Positions 36,510 through 45,200 of a stretch of DNA of 64,000 nt are shown here, one piece after another. Position 1 is the stretch's first letter. Each line of letters starts with the position of its first letter. The notes under the pieces were generated by a model, which was not told where the DNA came from, ran no database searches, and saw only the letters and a list, made by a program, of their open reading frames with translations. Origin of the DNA: Sphingobium sp. HWE2-09 (GTDB taxonomy: Bacteria > Pseudomonadota > Alphaproteobacteria > Sphingomonadales > Sphingomonadaceae). The translations under genes and the position numbers were made by a program. The DNA is taken from NCBI RefSeq assembly GCF_035989265.1, contig NZ_JAYKZX010000001.1:372001-436000 (forward strand), read 5' to 3'.

Positions 36510-39500
36510 ATGAGCGTTTCCCAGGGGATTGGTGAGACCGCACTCATGCTGCTCGACGCCCTGGGCGCGGGCGATCTTCTCTATCTGGCCGATGACGAGC
36601 AGGACGCCGAAGCGATAGCCAGCGCGCTCATGTCCCTGGCGCCTGACGATCACGTCGTCCTCCTGCCGTCGAGCGACACCTTGCCCGGCGACAGCGCGCC
36701 TGCATCGCCCTCGAACATCGGGAAACGGGTCGCCGCATTGCGGCACCTTCGGCGTCTTGCGGAGGAACCCAAGCGCCGTCCTCTTGCCACCATCATGAGC
36801 GGTGAAGGGGCTGCGCGGCTCTATGCAGACCCCGCCGCTTTCGCCGCTGCGCCCCCCAGCCTGCGGGTTGGCGAACCGATCGATCCGACGAATTTCGCCG
36901 CTGACATGGAGAATATTGGTTATGTCGCCGACGATCGCGTCGATGAACCAGGCGAGGTAGCGGTCCGCGGGGAGGTGATCGACATCTTTCCGGCAGATGC
37001 CGGGCTGCCGGCGCGTATCGATGTCGCCGATGGTCGCGTCATCGGCATCAGGCGCTATGATCCAGTCACGCAGCGCACGCAGAAGTCGTGCGAAGGGCTG
37101 GAGATTGGCCGCGCGGCCGAACCGGAGCCAGCGCGGAATGGCACCATCCTCGCCCATCTGCGGCCTGGGCGGCTGTACGTTTCGGCAAAGGCCGAGCAGC
37201 GTCGCGCACGTTTCATTCGCCTGGCCACCCAGGCCGCTGGCAATTCGGGTTCGGCGATCGATGCCGCATCCCAGTCGCTGTGGGCAAAAGATCTTGCGGC
37301 CTGGCGTTCAGGCGATTCGGCGGATTTCGCCATATCGCCCATCCCTCGCTTTGCGGAGCAGCGCTCGCCCCTATCGGCGCTGAAGCGCTTTGCGGCACCG
37401 CATGTGCAGGCGGGTAAGCGTCTGCTGCTGGTTGGCAGCGAGCGAGATGTCCGTTTCCTCCGGACGAAGATTGCCAAGACGTTCAAGGCTAAGGTCGAGG
37501 CCATCGACGCGATCGCGGCCGTCGATACGCTTGCGCCGGGCGCGATAGCTGCGCTGGTTGCGCCGATCGACCGGGGCGCTGTCGGCAAGAAGCTCGTGAT
37601 GATCGCTGCCGCCGATCTTCTGGGTAGCCGGGCGCTTATAGGCCCAGCGCAGGACAGCGTTGCTGCAGGGCTTGCCCAGGCGGGCGGCGACATTCGTGCG
37701 GGCGATCTGGTCGTGCATGAGGATCATGGCGTCGCGCGCGTGCTGGGCCTTGAGCCGGCTCCCGGCGATGGCGACGCAGAACTGATTGCGCTTGAATATG
37801 CCAATGGCGCCCGGCGGCTCGTTCCGTGCCAGGAGGCCGGCTTGCTATGGCGTTATGGCGCCGATGGCGATGCGGTGCGGCTCGACAAGCTGGACGGATC
37901 AACCTGGGAAAAGCGGCGCGGGGCGATTGACGAGGCGGTGGCTCAAAGCGCGCACGATCTTCTTCGATTGGCGCGGGAAAGGGCCAAGGTCAAAGCCGCC
38001 GTGATAGAACCTGATAGCGCCGCTTATGAACGATTTGTGGCCAGCTTCCCATTCAACGAAACGGCCGATCAGGCGCGGGCGATCGAGGCGGTACGGGACG
38101 ACCTGGCCAGCGGACGACCGATGGATCGCCTGGTTATCGGCGATGTCGGCTATGGCAAGACGGAGGTCGCCCTGCGTGCCGCCGCGCTTGCCGCCCTTGC
38201 AGGCTATCAAGTCATACTGGCCGCGCCCACGACGGTTCTCGTTCGGCAACATATCGAGACGTTCCAGCGCCGCTTTGCCGATACGGGCGTGGTCGTCGCT
38301 GGCCTGTCGCGCCTGTCGAGTGCGGCGGAGAAGAAGGCGGCAAAGGCCGGGCTGGCCGACGGGTCCATCGGCATTGTCATCGGCACGGCTGCGGTGATGG
38401 CTAAGGATATACGCTATGCCCAATTGGGGCTTGTCATCATCGACGAAGAACAGCGCTTCGGCGCGGCCGACAAGGCAAGGCTGCGGGGACGCACCGACCT
38501 TCATCTGCTGGCGATGAGCGCGACGCCCATCCCCCGGACGTTGCACCGCGCGATGATCGGCCTGCAACAGATGTCGGTGATCGCAACGCCGCCCGCCCGT
38601 CGCCAGCCGATCCGGACGAGCCTTGCCAGCCCCGACGATGCGATGATCAGGACGGCGCTTCTGCGTGAGCGGTCGCGGGGCGGACAGAGCTTTGTCGTCG
38701 TGCCCCGTATCGAGGATCTCGCGCCCCTGGCCGAACGGCTGGCGCGGATCGTGCCGGACCTCGCGCTGATCGAAGCGCATGGCAAGATGCCGGTGGCCGC
38801 CATCGACGACGCCATGGTCCGCTTTGGCGGTGGCGAAGGCGATGTCCTGCTCGCGACCAACATCATCGAGGCGGGGCTGGACGTGCCGCGCGCCAACACG
38901 ATGATCGTCTGGCGCGCCGACCGCTTTGGCCTCGCCCAACTTCATCAGTTGCGCGGGCGGGTGGGCCGCGGCAATCGCCGGGGTCAGGTCATTCTGCTGA
39001 CCGAAGCGGGAGAGATTGCGGAACGCACGATGAAGCGGCTGCGCACTCTGGCGACCTACGACCGGCTGGGTGCGGGCTTTGCGATCAGTGCAGCCGATCT
39101 CGATCAACGGGGCGCTGGCGATCCGCTGGCCGATACGCAGGCCGGGCATATGAAGCTGATCGGGATCGACCTCTATCAACATCTGTTCGAAGCGGCTTTG
39201 AAAGAGGCGCGGGGGAGGACGCCGGACTGTGGACGCCTGAACTCAATCTGGGCAGCACGGGCGGCTTGCCATCGGACTCGATACCCGACCCCGACATCCG
39301 CCTGGGCCTCTATGTCAGGCTTTCGCGACTTGTCGATGAGGCTGGGCTCAGCGCTTTGGAGGAGGAGCTGGCGGATAGATTTGGTCCGCTGCCCCCCGCC
39401 GCCGAACGTCTGATCGATGCCAACAGAATTGCTATTCTCGCGCGGGCGGCCGGGATCGCACGCGTCGATGCAGGCCCGGCCGCGATAGCGCTGACGCCGC

Positions 39501-39634
39501 GCGAAACGGATCGCGACATAAGCCAATGTGCAGGGCTGTCCGAAAAAGACGGCCGCAGGCTTTTGAAGGCGCAGACGGACGAGGCTGATCGGCTCGCACG
39601 GGTGACCGACCTGCTCGAAAGCATTGGCGCTTAG
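36510..39634 (+). pseudogene. Mfd-like transcription-repair helicase, frameshifted near its 3' end
   Basis: From ATG 36510 (an earlier in-frame ATG is 36426) the frame encodes an Mfd-like protein: shortened N-terminal UvrB-like part, RNA-polymerase-interaction/CarD-like domain (IRAGDLVVHEDHGVARVLGL), translocase with Walker A Lys550 (GDVGYGKTEVAL), DEEQ box at 645, and helicase motif VI region (QLHQLRGRVGRGNRRGQVIL). The TRCF C-terminal domain continues in another frame from about 39212 (WTPELNLGSTGG, LADRFGPLPPAAERLID) to 39634. One G lost from the run at 39211-39215 accounts for it. It is about 1040 residues against about 1150 for housekeeping Mfd, so it is probably a stress-induced second copy. 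A sequencing error is possible. Confidence 0.75.
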
Positions 39635-39714
39635 CGGAACTAGCCCCGACATTGCGTCGATCAATCTGATCTGCGGCACCGGGATTGTCGTGCCATCAAG
39701 AGGGCGTGCACCAC

Positions 39715-40485
39715 ATGAAGATAGCGGTCGTTACAGGCGGTGCGCAGGGCATCGGCAAAGGTATCACACAGGCCCTGTTGACGCAGGGCTGGCGAGTGGC
39801 GGTGCTGGACCAGGATGCCGAAGCGGTTCGCGACCTTTCCGACGAAATGCCGACCGACAAGCTTATGGCGATCCGGGCTGATGTCGCCAGCGAACGTGAC
39901 GTCGAAAAAGCGTTCGACAAGATTACAGCCTGGAATAAGGCGGCGGAAGAGGCCGAGGGTATCGATCTGCTCGTCTCCAATGCGGGCCTTGCCAATTCGG
40001 TCAGCGGTCCGATCGAAAGCCTGGAACTTAAAAAATGGCAGGCATGGCAGGACAGCCATGTGACCGGCGCTTTTCTGATGGTGCGCGCCGCCGTGCCGCT
40101 CCTGCGCCAGCGTAAAAGGGCGATCGTCATCATGGCATCGACCCGCGCGATCCAGTCGGAACCGGATACGGAGGCCTATGCGGCGGCCAAGGGTGCGCTC
40201 TGCGCTCTGACCCATGCGCTGGCGATCAGTCTTGGCCCAGACATCCGCGTAAACGCCGTCTTGCCCGGCTGGATTGAAACCCGCCCTTGGGCGAAGTCAC
40301 AGGCGCGCGAAGCGGTGGAGCATCGCGCGATCGACCGGGATCAGCATCCGGTGGGCCGCGTCGGCGAACCGTCCGACATCGCGGCTACCGTCCTGTTTCT
40401 GGCGTCGGAGGGCGCAGCTTTCATCACTGGCCAGCAGATCGCCGTCGATGGCGGCATGACCCGCAAGATGATCTACGCGCATTGA
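39715..40485 (+). CDS. SDR-family oxidoreductase
   Basis: 256 residues from ATG 39715. Rossmann loop TGGAQGIGKG, structural motif NAG (LLVSNAGLAN), catalytic Tyr and Lys in YAAAKGALCALTHA with a Ser in MASTRAIQS, and the C-terminal TGQQIAVDGGM. A classical NAD(P)-dependent short-chain dehydrogenase; substrate unknown. It lies 80 bp behind the Mfd-like gene. Confidence 0.87.
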   Translation: MKIAVVTGGAQGIGKGITQALLTQGWRVAVLDQDAEAVRDLSDEMPTDKLMAIRADVASERDVEKAFDKITAWNKAAEEAEGIDLLVSNAGLANSVSGPIESLELKKWQAWQDSHVTGAFLMVRAAVPLLRQRKRAIVIMASTRAIQSEPDTEAYAAAKGALCALTHALAISLGPDIRVNAVLPGWIETRPWAKSQAREAVEHRAIDRDQHPVGRVGEPSDIAATVLFLASEGAAFITGQQIAVDGGMTRKMIYAH

Positions 40486-40606
40486 CGGCTCGCTATATCC
40501 GACAGCCTCACCGTGTGTCGGTAAGCCGGGTGGCCGGACTATGTGCCAGCAGCGCCTTCGCACTGATATTTGCCGATTGACCCATATCGCGCCATCGGCT
40601 CGCGCG

Positions 40607-40897
40607 TCATAATTGCGCCCCGAATTCCTCTAGCGCGGCCGTGACGACCTCGACCTTCGCTTCATCCTGCAAATCGACCGACACCGTGATGCCGCCAGCG
40701 AGGGGCGCATCGTCCCTTTCGGCCTGATCGATCGTCCCGCTATCCGCGCCTCCTATCAGACTGCCTGCACTATTTTCATCCCCGGATGCCGCCACGAAAA
40801 TGTCGGTCCGGTCGATACCGATTTCCTGGACAAGCCGTTCCACCGCCATGTCGGCCTGCTCACGGCTGTCGAATGTGCCTGTCAATGTCGTACTCAT
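40607..40897 (-). CDS. Hypothetical protein, paralogue of 41846-42136
   Basis: 96 residues from ATG 40897. N-terminal half MSTTLTGTFDSREQADMAVE, RLVQEIGIDRTDIFVAASGD resembles the YflT/general stress protein 17M type of ferredoxin-like domain; the C-terminal half ends in a strand-helix unit (ITVSVDLQDEAKVEVVTAAL). The paralogue downstream is about 60% identical by eye. Function unknown; probably soluble and stress-related. Confidence 0.7.
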   Translation of the reverse strand: MSTTLTGTFDSREQADMAVERLVQEIGIDRTDIFVAASGDENSAGSLIGGADSGTIDQAERDDAPLAGGITVSVDLQDEAKVEVVTAALEEFGAQL

Positions 40898-41054
40898 GAT
40901 GATCCTTTCATCGGGGCCTGGAATCGGCATGTGCGGGGATGGCGGTCATCTTCATCGATGCCCGGTGTATATATGAAGCGCCGATCGCGCGATCGGTTGC
41001 ATGTCTTCTCCCGCCTTTATTGCAGGAACCACAGGCAGCCTGGGCTGTTCTGGG

Positions 41055-41432
41055 AACGTCATGCCGACCGAACGCGATGTCTACAAACCCGAGCGCTGGC
41101 TGGACGATGCCCTGTTCGCCCCCGAGGTGCGTGACGCCTTTTTCCGGCTGACGGGGCAAGGCTGGACCGATGCCCTACGGACGATCCATCCCGACGAGAC
41201 GATCTATACCTTCTGGGATTATTTCCGGAATGCCTATGGGCGCAATGCAGGTCTGCGCATCGACCACCTCCTACTTAGCCCCGCTCTCGCCTCCAGGCTT
41301 GTCAACGCGCAGGTCGATGCGCATGTGCGCGGGTGGGATAAGACGAGCGATCATGCGCCGGTCTGGATCTCTTTGGCCGATGGCACCGTGCGCAAACGCC
41401 GTCACGCGAGGGCCGCGAACCAGCCCGCATAG
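41055..41432 (+). pseudogene. xthA: 3' fragment of an exonuclease III gene
   Basis: From NVMPTERDVYKPERW onward the frame matches the C-terminal half of exonuclease III: QGWTDALRTIHPDETIYTFW, DYFRNAYGRNAGLRIDHLLL, VRGWDKTSDHAPVWI. The last segment keeps the catalytic Asp-His. The N-terminal half, with the first metal-binding glutamate, is absent; upstream sequence is unrelated. It cannot be an active AP endonuclease. It lies between two paralogous small genes, suggesting a deletion when they were brought together. Confidence 0.8.
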
Positions 41433-41728
41433 GGCGTGTCGTGCACCATGTGTCGGTTATAGTCTGGGTCGCCATCCTCCCACCAGACCGGACCGCGCTC
41501 GCCGAGCGCTCGCTTGGCGACATCGACATCTTCTCGAGCGGCCCCTTCCGCTTGTGGATCGGCCTGCTCCCGGGCGGCCCGGACCTCGCGTCGTGCCTTC
41601 ATGAGTTCCGATACGAGCATGAGGCGCGCATGCTCCGCCAACGAGGGGTTGCTCATTCGCCAGAGCCGGCCGCGGACAACGAAATAGCGGCCATCCGGAG
41701 TTATCGGATGCCTGGATGCTGGCTCCAT
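41402..41728 (-). CDS. Conserved hypothetical protein
   Basis: 108 residues: RHPITPDGRYFVVRGRLWRM, SNPSLAEHARLMLVSELMKA, RALGERGPVWWEDGDPDYNR, TPYAGWFAAL. I recall such proteins as conserved in sphingomonads and rhizobia, but no function is known. Its 3' end overlaps the exonuclease III fragment tail to tail. Confidence 0.7.
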   Translation of the reverse strand: MEPASRHPITPDGRYFVVRGRLWRMSNPSLAEHARLMLVSELMKARREVRAAREQADPQAEGAAREDVDVAKRALGERGPVWWEDGDPDYNRHMVHDTPYAGWFAALA

Positions 41729-41845
41729 CGCTTCCTCATGCTGTCAGTCAAAGAACATAAAATATCGGAGCATAGCCGGACTTGCGCTCGCATCTATCGC
41801 ATCCGCTGGGCACTAAAACGCCTTCCTGCAGATGACGGCGCGAGG

Positions 41846-42136
41846 TCACATAGCCGCCGCGAACTCGCGCATGGCGGCGGTCACCGCCTCGACATGGGCC
41901 TCGTCCTGCAGATCGACGGACACGATGATCCGTCCCGCAAGTGCGGCATCGTCTCTTGCGGCCTGACCAACCGTTTCGCCGTCCGAACCGGCGATCATGC
42001 TACCGGCGCTGTTCTGGTCGCCTTCGGTCGAAATGAAGATATCCGTCCGCTCAATCCCGATCTCTTGCACCAGCCGCTCGATCGCCAGGTCCGCCTCGGT
42101 CCTGCTGGCGAATTTACCTTCCAAAGTCGTGCTCAT
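41846..42136 (-). CDS. Hypothetical protein, paralogue of 40607-40897
   Basis: 96 residues from ATG 42136: MSTTLEGKFASRTEADLAIE, RLVQEIGIERTDIFISTEGD, GRIIVSVDLQDEAHVEAVTA. Same layout as the gene at 40607, including the insert with NSAGSMI(A/G)G. Two copies 1.2 kb apart in one direction point to an old tandem duplication. Function unknown. Confidence 0.7.
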   Translation of the reverse strand: MSTTLEGKFASRTEADLAIERLVQEIGIERTDIFISTEGDQNSAGSMIAGSDGETVGQAARDDAALAGRIIVSVDLQDEAHVEAVTAAMREFAAAM

Positions 42137-42153
42137 TGCAATTCCTTCGATCA

Positions 42154-42369
42154 TCAGGGACGGGAGTCGGCGCGGTCGGCCTCGGGATAATCCTCCGGCG
42201 ACACGGTGCCGACCAAGGGCCGGTCCTCTACGTCTTCTTACGGGTTGCCGCCGCGCGTGCGCGGGTCGAGGTCATCCGCATTGGGCTGAACGTCGCCAGC
42301 GGGTCCGCAATGGGGAAGCTCTTCGGACTGGCCGTTTTTGGGATCCAGGCCATTCTCGTTACCAGGCAT
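42154..42369 (-). pseudogene. Small acidic protein gene with an internal stop
   Basis: From ATG 42369 the frame reads MPGNENGLDPKNGQSEELPH and DPRTRGGNP, then TAA (42238-42240), then in the same frame EDVEDRPLVGTVSPEDYPEA and a stop at 42154. The part after TAA looks like a natural continuation of a short acidic protein. So a 71-residue gene has probably acquired a nonsense codon; a 43-residue product could still be made. Confidence 0.45.
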
Positions 42370-42442
42370 ATTATCGACCTTTCTGCGCGTGCAGGCCCTT
42401 TGGGCCTCTCAGCTCTATCAAGCTCCGTGCGGAGATCGAGTT

Positions 42443-42778
42443 TCATGCCAATCGTCGAAGTTGATCCAAGTCATGATGAAAATACCCCGCACGAGAGAGA
42501 GTGCGGAGAAGGGCATCTTCCTCGGTCACATCGATGAGTTGACCGGCAAATAGCGTCAGCCGCCTGGACCCATCCGCGACCAATAGTTCAGTCTCGTTTT
42601 GCGATACGACTGCCCCGGCCTCGATCTGCCGTCTCACTTTTGACGGTTCGGCAAGCTGTCTAAGTAGGTCGAGACCAAAGAAATTCCTGCCGATAAAGTC
42701 AGCCAATCCATTATTGTCCGTGCGGGACACGTCCGAAAGACATGGCCTTGCCCACTTTCTTGCCTGCTTTTCCAGCAC
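42443..42778 (-). CDS. Hypothetical protein
   Basis: Up to 111 residues, no recognised domain. The C-terminal half looks protein-like (VVSQNETELLVADGSRRLTL, FAGQLIDVTEEDALLRTLSR). It starts 28 bp after the alpha/beta hydrolase stop on the same strand and may be the last gene of that operon. Confidence 0.4.
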   Translation of the reverse strand: MLEKQARKWARPCLSDVSRTDNNGLADFIGRNFFGLDLLRQLAEPSKVRRQIEAGAVVSQNETELLVADGSRRLTLFAGQLIDVTEEDALLRTLSRAGYFHHDLDQLRRLA

Positions 42779-42806
42779 AACAGTAAGTGGAGATGATGGG
42801 GGATAA

Positions 42807-43562
42807 TTAAATCGTTAGTCGAACCGCCCGAACCATTTCTTCAATCCAGCCGGTCAAAAGGGTCGCATAGGTCCGCTGGTGGTTTGCGTCTCGCATGGCG
42901 TGGGTAGCGCCGTGGATGATGCGATGGCTAAGTGAGTTTGCCTGGCGGAAAGCCGCCTGCATCGAGATGATAGCCTCACGTGGAATTCGCTCGTCTTTCT
43001 CGGACTCAACGATCAGCACGTCACCGAAGAAATTAGCGCAAGCTGACAGGGCGCGGTCCGCACCTGCTTCATGTGGCTGTTCACGATAGGCTCGCACGAT
43101 CTCCTTATTAAGTTTTGACTTGGGCATGTCCCAATCATTGTCAGGGTAAAGGGCAGGCACCCTCATGGCCAGCCATCGCACTGGGCGATGTGCTGTAAGC
43201 AACATAGCCAAATAGGCGCCGTAACTTGTGCCTATGACGCCGATAGCGTTCGTATCGACAAGTGGGTTCGCTGCGAGGTAGTCATAAGCGGCGAGCACAT
43301 CATCAAGTCCGTCCTGTCGTGTCACCCATTCTTTATCTGCGTCGCTATCGGCATGCCCGCGAAGATCGAAAGTGAAACATACGCATCCGAGCCGCGCAAG
43401 CGCCTCGGCATGTCCCAGATCCTCGGCCTGGTCGCCACCCCAGCCATGAATGAATAGAAAGCCGGGGACAGGCACTTCAGGTTGCAGCAGAGTGCCGACA
43501 ACCTTCTGTTCGTCAACCCTGAGGGCAACCCCATCTTCGTCAATCTTGCTTGGGTCGCTCAT
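42807..43562 (-). CDS. Alpha/beta hydrolase
   Basis: 251 residues. Oxyanion region FLFIHGWGGDQAEDLGHAEA, nucleophile elbow GTSYGAYLA (Ser), acid in VESEKDERIP and His in GATHAMRD complete a dipeptidyl-peptidase/dienelactone-hydrolase-like triad. It overlaps the DUF3182 gene stop by ATGA, so the two are made together. The substrate is unknown; it may process the product of the ATP-grasp-like partner. Confidence 0.87.
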   Translation of the reverse strand: MSDPSKIDEDGVALRVDEQKVVGTLLQPEVPVPGFLFIHGWGGDQAEDLGHAEALARLGCVCFTFDLRGHADSDADKEWVTRQDGLDDVLAAYDYLAANPLVDTNAIGVIGTSYGAYLAMLLTAHRPVRWLAMRVPALYPDNDWDMPKSKLNKEIVRAYREQPHEAGADRALSACANFFGDVLIVESEKDERIPREAIISMQAAFRQANSLSHRIIHGATHAMRDANHQRTYATLLTGWIEEMVRAVRLTI

Positions 43563-44725
43563 GCGTACCGCACTGCGTATTTGGTCATTGCACCGACCAC
43601 CGGGTCGACGCCCTGAAAGTAGAGCGTCGCACCAGCAGGGAGCGTTACGATATCATAGACCTCAACCGTAGAGCACCGGACATGCGTCGTATCAGGTTCT
43701 GCGCGGAAGGCTTCGAACGCCGCAATCTCCGCACCGCTCGCGCCACCCACCCGCCAGGATTGCTCAAGCACGCCGATGCGCCGATGACCGTGTATATCGG
43801 TGCCTTCAATCACATCGTAATTGCGCCGGGTCAGGATGATATCGGGATAGGCGGCATGCGCCGCCCTATCGAATATGGCCGCGCAGCGCACAGCTTGGGT
43901 GATGTGTTCAGGCAGGTCTAACTTCGCCAAACCGGCAAGGCCTCCCCGCACGACGAACAGATCGGAACCGCCATATACCTCACGACCCTGATGATCGGTG
44001 GTCAGGTTCTGACTTCCCCAGTAGCTGATGGTTTCACCACCAAGTTCGACAACACCGACGCTGTAGGTCACTACGTCACAAAGGTTTTCCTCCAGCACAA
44101 TGCCGTAGCAGGCGAGATCCTCGGCATCTTCAAGGGCTAGGGCAGCATCAAGCTCGGCTTCACTGTGTATCACGGCTTGGCCGAGGCCAGCTTTACCGCA
44201 TACGTCTTTGATCCGCACTGGCCCCTGAGCAAGAAGGAGGCGGCCGGCTTTGGCAGCATCTGCATGGCTAAAAGCAGTATAGCCTGGCAGCGCGGCATCG
44301 CCCAAGAGCCTGGCCATTTCAAATGACCACTCTTGGGGGCGCTGAGCATTGTCATCGACAAGACCATGCGCAATGCCCTTCGTGCCGATAAAGAACGCCG
44401 GCACGACCCCTCCCAGAATGTCACTACGGTCGAAGATGCCAGCCTGGGTAGCCGCATCTTCCTCGAGCGCGTCGCCGGGCACGAGCAAAGCATTCGTCTT
44501 CGCCGCCTCATCGGCGCCCATTGGCGCTAGTAAGGGTTGCTCGAGCAGCGACGCGATGTGGTCAAGCAGCACCGCGCGTGATGCCTGATCATGAACGTTT
44601 CCTTCTGACGCAGTGTGGTTGACCAGCGCGGCGACTCCGCTTGGTTGCCATGGGAGGATGCGGGTCGCGAAGGAAGCAGGTGGCACCAGTGGGCGAGAAT
44701 TGAAAGCATTCAGCATGCCGTTCAT
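43559..44725 (-). CDS. DUF3182 family protein (ATP-grasp-like)
   Basis: About 388 residues from ATG 44725; the frame is open to 44836 but an EcfG-like promoter at 44747-44771 argues for the shorter form. It matches DUF3182: LVNHTASEGNVHDQASRAVL, ALLVPGDALEEDAATQAGIF, VRIKDVCGKAGLGQAVIHSE, YGIVLEENLCDVVTYSVGVV, YWGSQNLTTDHQGREVYGGS. The KDVCGKAGLGQ and VLEENL segments recall ATP-grasp nucleotide-binding and glutamate motifs, suggesting a carboxylate-amine ligase. Coupled to an alpha/beta hydrolase. Substrates unknown. Confidence 0.78.
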   Translation of the reverse strand: MNGMLNAFNSRPLVPPASFATRILPWQPSGVAALVNHTASEGNVHDQASRAVLLDHIASLLEQPLLAPMGADEAAKTNALLVPGDALEEDAATQAGIFDRSDILGGVVPAFFIGTKGIAHGLVDDNAQRPQEWSFEMARLLGDAALPGYTAFSHADAAKAGRLLLAQGPVRIKDVCGKAGLGQAVIHSEAELDAALALEDAEDLACYGIVLEENLCDVVTYSVGVVELGGETISYWGSQNLTTDHQGREVYGGSDLFVVRGGLAGLAKLDLPEHITQAVRCAAIFDRAAHAAYPDIILTRRNYDVIEGTDIHGHRRIGVLEQSWRVGGASGAEIAAFEAFRAEPDTTHVRCSTVEVYDIVTLPAGATLYFQGVDPVVGAMTKYAVRYA

Positions 44726-44746
44726 CCTGATAAGAGGAGCTACTAC

Positions 44747-44771
44747 AACGAACCGTCGTGACGCCGGTTCA
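44747..44771 (-). promoter_or_regulatory. EcfG-type promoter with one mismatch (DUF3182 operon)
   Basis: On the minus strand TGAAC, 16 bases, CGTT, 22 bp before ATG 44725. One base differs from GGAAC-N16-CGTT. Confidence 0.5.
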
Positions 44772-45200
44772 AAATATGTTTTTATCCTTGTATGACCTTT
44801 GGTGCGGACCAAAAGACGAGGCTGCGGGTTTAGCAAAGCTCTGTTTCCTCTTAACAGGGCGCTTTAACTAACCCGAGGGTGGACGCGATCACATCGCGAC
44901 CGATGGCAGCCGGGGATGCTCGACCGGCGGCTCCTGTCAGATCCGGACGTTCACTTCACCACAGAGGAACGGCGATACCGGGTCGACAGCCGCTGGAATA
45001 GCTGACGGTCTGCACCTGGGGAGCGAAAATTGGTCGCTGGGCGTCTGATTAGGGTCGATTTCACCCGCGGGTAGCCCCGCATCGTGAGACGAAGCCGCCG
45101 TTGTCGGCGTGCCGCTGAAAGGACGGCTTTTGCCAAGAACAGGCACCCGGACCGTGCAGGGAGGCCATCGGCGATGAAGCAAGCATCGAGGCGGATGCCA
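44772..45200. other. Stretch without a supported gene
   Basis: No recognisable gene on either strand between the DUF3182 operon and the end of the TonB pseudogene. Short open frames have no ribosome-binding site and no family resemblance. Confidence 0.35.
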
